From Microvenator marinus (GTDB lineage Bacteria > Myxococcota_A > Bradymonadia > Bradymonadales > Bradymonadaceae): a stretch of DNA of 64,000 bases. Where the stretch lies: NCBI RefSeq assembly GCF_007993755.1, contig NZ_CP042467.1:1898001-1962000 (forward strand). Reading direction: 5' to 3'. A model generated the notes under the pieces. It made no database searches. It was not told the DNA's origin and was given only the letters and a program-made list of their open reading frames with translations. Positions 55,289-64,000 of the stretch are shown one piece after another. Numbering within the stretch: position 1 is the first letter of the stretch; the number at the start of each line of letters is the position of its first letter. The position numbers were made by a program, and so were the translations under genes.

Positions 55289-56674
55289 ATGGCGGCGAGC
55301 AAGGATGACGGACGTTTGAAGATCCTGGTGATCGATGATGAAGAGAGCATTCGCCATATGCTCTCCATGCTTCTCAAAAAAGAGGGATACGCAGTTCGTG
55401 TTGTGGAGGATGGTCAGGAAGGTCTCAAAGAGTTGATCGCCAACGCGTACGACCTTGTGATCTGTGACGTTAGAATGCCAAAAATGGGTGGACTTGAACT
55501 CTTGGCCGAGCTCCGCACGAGAGGCATCAAAACCACCATGATCGTGATGAGCGCGTTTGGTAATCGCGAGGTCGCCATCAAAGCCATTAAGGCCGGCGCC
55601 TATGATTATATCGACAAGCCTTTTCAGAAAGACGAGATCCTCCTGACGCTGGCAAAGGCTGAGGAGCGGCTTCACCTTCGCCGCGAGAACGCGATCCTCA
55701 AGAATCTTCAGCCCGACGAGTCTTTCGAGGGGATCGTTGGGAAAAGTGACGCGATGGATCGGGTGTTCGACGTGGTCCGCAAGGTGGCCCCCTTCGATTC
55801 CACTGTGCTCATCCAGGGTGAGTCTGGAAGCGGCAAAGAGCTTGTCGCGCGGGCCATACACATGCTTTCAAACCGAAGCGACAAGGCGTGGATTCCGGTG
55901 AACTGCGGTGCGATTCCAGAGAACCTGCTAGAGTCCGAGCTCTTTGGTCACGTCAAGGGAGCGTTCACAGACGCTCATGCTGATAAGAACGGTCTCTTCA
56001 TCCAGGCCCACAAGGGCACCATCTTTTTGGACGAGATCGGTGAGCTCCCATTGAATCTTCAGGTTAAATTGCTGCGGGTCCTCCAAGAGGGTCAAGTCCG
56101 GCGCGTGGGCGATTCTCAACCCACGAACATCAATGTCCGAGTCATCGCCGCGAGCCTTAGGGACCTCAAATCTGACGTGGAAACGGGACGGTTTAGGGAG
56201 GACCTTTATTACCGACTCAACGTCATTCAGGTCAAAGTACCGAGCCTTCGAGAACGCAAGGAAGATGTCCCACTTCTGGTGGAACACTTCCTCAAGGTTC
56301 AGAACCAACGCCTTGGAACACACGTGAAAGGGCTAAGTCCCGAGGCCATGAAGATGATGATGAATTATGGCTGGCCCGGGAACGTCCGAGAATTACAGAA
56401 CTGCATTGAGCGAGGCGTCGTTTTGGCCACCGGAGATCAAATCGATGTGTCGCTTCTTCCGGAACGGATTCGCGAGTCTCAAGATGCCGTACAAACCCTC
56501 TTCAAATCAGATGATTTTTCGATCAAAAGGCTTAGTGCTGCTCTCGAGCGCGTGCTTATCCAACGGGCCCTCGAAGAGACAGGCGGCAATCGTACCAACG
56601 CGGCTAAACTCCTCGAAATCTCTCACAGGGCACTACTCTACAAAATCAAAGATTACGGGCTAGAGGACCTATGA
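55289..56674 (+). CDS. NtrC-family sigma-54 response regulator
   Basis: A 461-residue activator. Receiver domain (1-120; VIDDEES, VICDVRMPKMGG, IDKPF), AAA+ domain (~135-370; GESGSGKELVARAIH Walker A, FLDEIGELP Walker B, R-finger region), and a C-terminal Fis-type helix-turn-helix (GGNRTNAAKLLEISHRALLYKIK). The sigma-54-contact loop is GAFTDA instead of GAFTGA, a variant common in some activators. ATG 55289 has AAGAGG 8 bases upstream; the ORF start at 55250 lacks this. Its end overlaps the next gene by an ATGA, so it may govern this operon including the Clp-like pair. No partner kinase is adjacent. Confidence 0.94.
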   Translation: MAASKDDGRLKILVIDDEESIRHMLSMLLKKEGYAVRVVEDGQEGLKELIANAYDLVICDVRMPKMGGLELLAELRTRGIKTTMIVMSAFGNREVAIKAIKAGAYDYIDKPFQKDEILLTLAKAEERLHLRRENAILKNLQPDESFEGIVGKSDAMDRVFDVVRKVAPFDSTVLIQGESGSGKELVARAIHMLSNRSDKAWIPVNCGAIPENLLESELFGHVKGAFTDAHADKNGLFIQAHKGTIFLDEIGELPLNLQVKLLRVLQEGQVRRVGDSQPTNINVRVIAASLRDLKSDVETGRFREDLYYRLNVIQVKVPSLRERKEDVPLLVEHFLKVQNQRLGTHVKGLSPEAMKMMMNYGWPGNVRELQNCIERGVVLATGDQIDVSLLPERIRESQDAVQTLFKSDDFSIKRLSAALERVLIQRALEETGGNRTNAAKLLEISHRALLYKIKDYGLEDL

Positions 56675-57447
56675 CTAGAACAGCTCTTATTTTGGCGCTC
56701 AGCGCATTTTTCTTGGCGGACACCCAGGATGCCTTTGCTCAAAAGCATATGCGCTCCATGCCCAGAGATCGCTACGATAAGGCTCGCGGGAAGACTTCGG
56801 GAAAGACGTCAACCAAGAGCGGCTCTAAGCGCTCGTCCGATGAGATTACGGTCCCTGTCAACGTGGGTGTGGGCCCTGCCCTCTTTACTCTGACAGGCCC
56901 CGTAGCTGACGACCAGTTCTGGCATTATGGGCTTCGGCTCGACGTTTTTGCGGCGCTGAGTCCCGAGTTGATTCGCGAGAATTTGCACCGGGTTCCCCGT
57001 CAATACCGAAGCATGGCCAAGGGCATCAAAACGGAGGTTCGCTATTCTCCTCTTTGGTTCTTGCCGGAGTCGCTGATCATCTCGCCGTCTGACACCACGG
57101 ATATTTACGGCGTGAATTTTAAGCCCATCGACCTAGGTATTACCCTCAATGAGTCGCCACGTCTGAGCGTCAGCGCCGGGCTCTTGTTGAGTTATGCCTA
57201 CATCTCTTCTGAGACTCTGGAATCGCCGACCCATTTCTTAAGGCCGGGTCTTGGGCTGAGCGCGGAGTTGGAATTTCCAATTGCGGACGCGTTTAGGGTT
57301 TCTGTAGGTTGGCAAAGCTCGCTCTACCCCCCGCAAACTGTAGGCGGGCCGGTATTTGAGTGGGGTGATCTCGACGAGTCGATTTGGCATATCGGTCAAG
57401 CCTTCTTGCTCTTGCACTTCAGGTTCCCGTATACGACTAGTCTCTGA
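56671..57447 (+). CDS. Exported beta-rich hypothetical protein
   Basis: A 258-residue protein with a signal peptide (TRTALILALSAFFLADTQDAFA). After a basic Ser/Lys/Gly linker (residues 25-65) come alternating hydrophobic strands (VPVNVGVGPALFTLTG, GLRLDVFAAL, LRPGLGLSAELEFPIADAFRVSVGWQ) ending in HFRFPYTTSL, with the pattern of a small outer-membrane beta-barrel. The final residue is not Phe, so this is tentative. It begins with the ATGA of the regulator stop. The next gene starts 42 bases later. Function unknown; its place between a sigma-54 regulator and the Clp-like pair is the only clue. Confidence 0.75.
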   Translation: MTRTALILALSAFFLADTQDAFAQKHMRSMPRDRYDKARGKTSGKTSTKSGSKRSSDEITVPVNVGVGPALFTLTGPVADDQFWHYGLRLDVFAALSPELIRENLHRVPRQYRSMAKGIKTEVRYSPLWFLPESLIISPSDTTDIYGVNFKPIDLGITLNESPRLSVSAGLLLSYAYISSETLESPTHFLRPGLGLSAELEFPIADAFRVSVGWQSSLYPPQTVGGPVFEWGDLDESIWHIGQAFLLLHFRFPYTTSL

Positions 57448-57489
57448 TTGTTTTTGGGCGTAGAGAGCCCGAGTAGACGCACGAGACAC

Positions 57490-60400
57490 ATGAAACTTGT
57501 AGTTCCCATCGCCCTGCGCGAATACCCACACGCCGACGAAGCCCTCGAAGGCGACGATCTCTACATTGCGCAAACGGTATCCGACCCCATCATTTCTTCT
57601 TGCGGGCCGGGCCCGAAAGAGGCAATCGAGGAGATGCGGCGCGTTCTCTCGGACTTCTTGAGCCGGGTTCACCCGCGTTATTTCTGGGCTACACACGACC
57701 TCGAGCGCCCCTGGATCATCCGCGCACAATACCCGCTTTTTCGGGCTTCGATGTTCGATTGGCAGACAGGCTATAACCCACAGCTCAAAGAGTACGAGGT
57801 CGAGTCGGCGCTTGATGTGATGGTCACACCGCGTCCAGGTGGATTTCTGCAGATCAGTCTCCCGTCGATCGGCCTCGCCACTCTGGTACAACCTGAGCCG
57901 GAGGAAATGGCGGATTTTGAGGAGTTTGAGGGCGAGGTGTCGCTGGATTCGCGCCCGGCACTCAAAGAAGTCCTGGACGAGTTCGCGACCGACCTCAAAG
58001 AAAACCATCAGCTCACGCAACTGCATAGGCCTCGGCCTCTCGACATCTCGATTGTAGACGTCGAGGTGGAGTTCGAGCCGCTGGACCTAACGCGAATTGA
58101 CCCCGACGAACTGTGGTCTGACGCATTCGCCAAAGAGTCCATTGCGTCAGATGACCCGGATGAAATCACCACCCCGACGCTTGATAGTGTGGCCCAAAAC
58201 TACAGCCAGCTTGGGCTCTTTGAGTGTTTTGAGCGCGACGACGTGCGGCGCGAAGTTAAGGCACTACTGCTCGCCAAAGAGTCACAGCCGGTCGTGATCA
58301 TCGGCGCGCCCCGCGTAGGGAAAACCGCGTTGATCCGCCACCTCGCCTGGGACCTCTTCTCCGATGAGAAAGGCGGAGCGATGTGGTTCTGTGACCCTCC
58401 GCGATTGGTGGCCAATGACCCTATGTCAGCGGGCTGGCAACAGCAGGTCAGGGATATCGTGGCCGAACTCGAGGCCACCAAAGACGTCCTATACCTCGGC
58501 CGACTGATCGAGGCGCTCGATGCCGGAAAGTACATGGGTAGCGACTACAACCTGGCGCAGTTCTTAAAGCCCACGTTGGTCGACCGCCGAATACGGGTCA
58601 TCGCCGAGGCGAGCATTGAGGAGTGGACCGAGATCGAGCGGCGTGATGTGGGTTTTGCGCGATGTTTCACGACCCTTCGCCTCGAAGAGCTCCCGGCGAT
58701 GGCGAATCATAGCGTGATCGCCAAAGCATCGGCGCGCGAAGCCAAGGCTTTGGGCATCACTCTTGAAGCTTCAGCCATTGAACGAGCCCGTCACCTCCAG
58801 TTTCGTTTTTCGACCGAAGGCAGCCCTGCCGGGCGCACCATCGACTTTCTCAAACGCACCTTGAAGCACGCAGCAAACCGCTACAAAACTACGGTTGGCG
58901 TGGACGATATCATCGCGTCTTTCTGCGCCGACACAGGGCTTCCAAGCCTTCTCGTCGACGACCGACGTGAGCTCGATATTGACCAAGTCGTGGCGCGTTT
59001 GATGACGCGCGTGAAGGGTCAAGATGAGGCCGTCAAACGAGTCGCCGATGTCATTGGCATCACCAAAACCGGGCTCGCCAGCGAAGACCGCCCTTTGAGC
59101 TCGTTCTTGTTCGTCGGCCCAACCGGAGTCGGCAAGACCGAGCTCGCGCGGGCCCTCGCGGAGTTCCTATTCGGAAATCACGAACGCATGATCCGCCTCG
59201 ACATGAGTGAGTACAGTCATGCCGATGCGTACACCCGACTTATCGGCGAGGGCCGCGAAGATGGTGATCTCACGGGTCCTGTGCGGCGCCAACCGTTCTG
59301 CGTCGTGCTCCTCGATGAGATTGAAAAGGCTCACCCAGGTGTCTTTGACGTGCTGCTCCAGGTCCTCGGAGAGGCGCGCCTGACCGACGTCAAGGGCCGC
59401 GTGACGCGTTTTCAGAACGTGATTTTCATCATGACTTCGAACCTTGGGGTGGACTCATTGAGGCCAGCGATTGGCTTTGAACAAAATGAGAGTCAGGACA
59501 ATTATGCTCGGCACTTTCGGCGCGAAGCTGAGCGGTTTTTCCGGCCTGAGTTCCTGGCGAGGATCGACCAATTCATCGCGTTTAGGGCGCTGACTCAGCC
59601 GGTCGTTGAGGCGATCGCGAGCCGAGAGCTCGAGTCCATTCACCAACGCGACGGACTTCGCGCCCAGGACGTAGATCTGACATTCTCAGACGAGCTACCG
59701 GGATGGCTGGCCGAACGGGGTTTCGATTCGAAATACGGTGCACGCCCTTTGAAACGTGTGATCGAGAGTGAAGTGGTCTGGTCAGTTGCCGAGGCGCTGG
59801 CGGCCAACCCCGCTGAGACCGGCATGTCACGTGCCGTAGATGTTTCCGTGAAAGCCAATCGCGTCAAGGCTCTTGTACGCATGGTTTCGGGGGATGCCAC
59901 GGTTGCGAGTGCACGGCAGCAGCTCCTCTCACAGATCGATGAAATCTCGGATCTGAGACGTAAAGTGCAACGGCATATGCTTTCGCATATTTTCCTCGAC
60001 CGCGAATGGGAGGTCGAACATTTTGACCTCTCGTCACAGTCGAGAACGTTCTGGAGTGATCCGCACGCACCGAGCCTGAGCCAGCGCGCCGAGACAGCAC
60101 GAAAGGTCGTAATCCCTGTGCAGAACGTTGCCGCCGAGCTAGCCGCGCTCGAGGACCTTGCGACCGAGGCCTTCCACGCTCGTACCTTCGTGATTTCTAA
60201 GGACCTGACGGAGCGCCTGGACGAACTGAGGGACCGGGTCTCAAGGATTGGGCTTTCGCTTTTGCGTGCCGCCGAGGATGACCCCGACCGCGCCCTACTC
60301 TTCCTGATTTCGAAGCAGCATGATGACCCATGGAGAGCACGGCTCATCGAATGGTACAACAAGCGCGCGAAGACGAAGGGCTGGGAGGTTTCGCTCTGGC

Positions 60401-60824
60401 AACCGCTAGCGGATTGGCACGAAATGCCGAGACCCAAGGACCAAGAATGGGATATCGAAAGAGAATTCTGGGAAGAAGTACCGAAGAATCCTAGAGGCCT
60501 TGTGATCGGGCTTGAGATCACGGGTTATGCAGCGCGTCCGCTCCATATGGCCGAGAACGGATTACACCGGCAAATTGCCGTCGAGGGCAATCACGTTTGC
60601 GACGTGGTGGCGCTCGGGCCTTATGATGGTTGGCCTTTCCCGGACACGTTTACTCAGGCCCGTGCAAACGCTCAGGTCGTACGCTCGTTTAACTTCCGTA
60701 CGTCCGAGATCACGATGCCGAATTCAGAGCCTATCAAGCTGGTTGCGGACAACCCGTGGCCTTTGATGGAAGAGACAGTCGAGAGCTTAGTCTGGCCGAT
60801 GGTTGAAGACGATTGGGGTGAAGC

Positions 60825-60828
<4 letters not shown>
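57490..60828 (+). CDS. Clp-like AAA+ protein with RF2/PCRF-like C-terminal domain
   Basis: A 1112-residue protein. Start ATG 57490 (a TTG at 57448 lacks a ribosome site). N-terminal ~215 residues: unrecognised, not the Clp N domain. AAA+ 1 (~250-450): Walker A GAPRVGKT at 272-279, but Walker B is VLYLGRL (333-339), without Asp-Glu. AAA+ 2 (~515-760): Walker A GPTGVGKT at 543, Walker B VVLLDEIEKAHP intact, C-terminal YGARPLKR motif intact. The GYVG pore loop is deleted: RLIG (583-586) runs straight via EGREDGD into LTGPV. Residues ~820-1060 align with the PCRF domain of release factor 2: TFWSDP (854) with DVWNEP, DPWRARLIEWYNKRAKTKGW with DWASMLERMYLRWAESRGF, ENGLHRQI (1024) with ETGVHRLV. No GGQ motif. 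Its stop overlaps the next start (GTGA). Confidence 0.9.

Positions 60829-64000
<3,172 letters not shown>

Overview
The window looks like chromosomal DNA from a predatory or social Deltaproteobacteria-type organism, most probably Myxococcota or Bradymonadota. This is inference from gene content: several Hanks-type Ser/Thr kinases, many lipoproteins with acidic Asp/Pro/Asn-rich linkers, thrombospondin type-3 repeats, MopE-like CNGxDDDC motifs, C-terminal Cys + hydrophobic helix + Arg sorting tails (MYXO-CTERM-like), DUF1844, and a receiver/Pro-rich response regulator. Genes are tightly packed with many ATGA/GTGA/TTGA overlaps. No gene-free stretch exceeds 300 bases. I saw no rRNA, tRNA, CRISPR array, insertion sequence or prophage.

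Layout. 1-3785: end of a MoxR/VWA/SWIM-type cassette (DUF5682-like plus VWA fusion, then a SWIM zinc-finger protein). 3761-14863: surface and lipoprotein region with two TSP3-repeat lipoproteins, a MopE-motif exported protein, an Ig-like/lamin-tail lipoprotein, and purN. 14847-19749 (minus): beta-CASP-like hydrolase, ClpB disaggregase and a kinase-fold protein with lost catalytic motifs. 19837-25233: TPR membrane protein; 55-aa protein/DUF1844/HtrA operon; matrixin metalloprotease pair; phosphoesterase. 25294-38145 (mostly plus): XPB-type helicase, Ser/Thr kinase, RimK-like ligase, GFA protein, lipoprotein, response regulator, valS, zinc peptidase-like protein, tetraheme cytochrome lipoprotein, acidic hypothetical. 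38146-48407 (minus): signalling/surface cassette of kinase-FGE fusion, two paralogous beta-helix lipoproteins with LPGDMY hexapeptide repeats, histidine kinase and a TPR-like protein. 48503-55136: temptin-like protein, caspase-fold-like lipoprotein, then ilvA, lipoprotein, class I aldolase and ilvE. 55289-64000 (plus): NtrC-type regulator, exported beta-rich protein and two large Clp/HSP100-like ATPases; the second runs off the window end.

The best candidate for an undescribed system is the Clp-like pair at 57490-64000. Both proteins keep Walker A in both AAA+ modules, but the first module has lost its Walker B acids and the second lacks the GYVG pore loop through a 5-6 residue deletion. Both carry a novel N-terminal domain instead of the Clp N domain. 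Both end in a region I align with the PCRF domain of peptide chain release factor 2, without a GGQ motif. They look like a paired regulatory or scaffolding ATPase, possibly ribosome-linked, rather than a threading unfoldase. Other notable items are the LPGDMY repeats, the ClpB-linked pseudokinase, the DUF5682-VWA fusion and the caspase-like lipoprotein.
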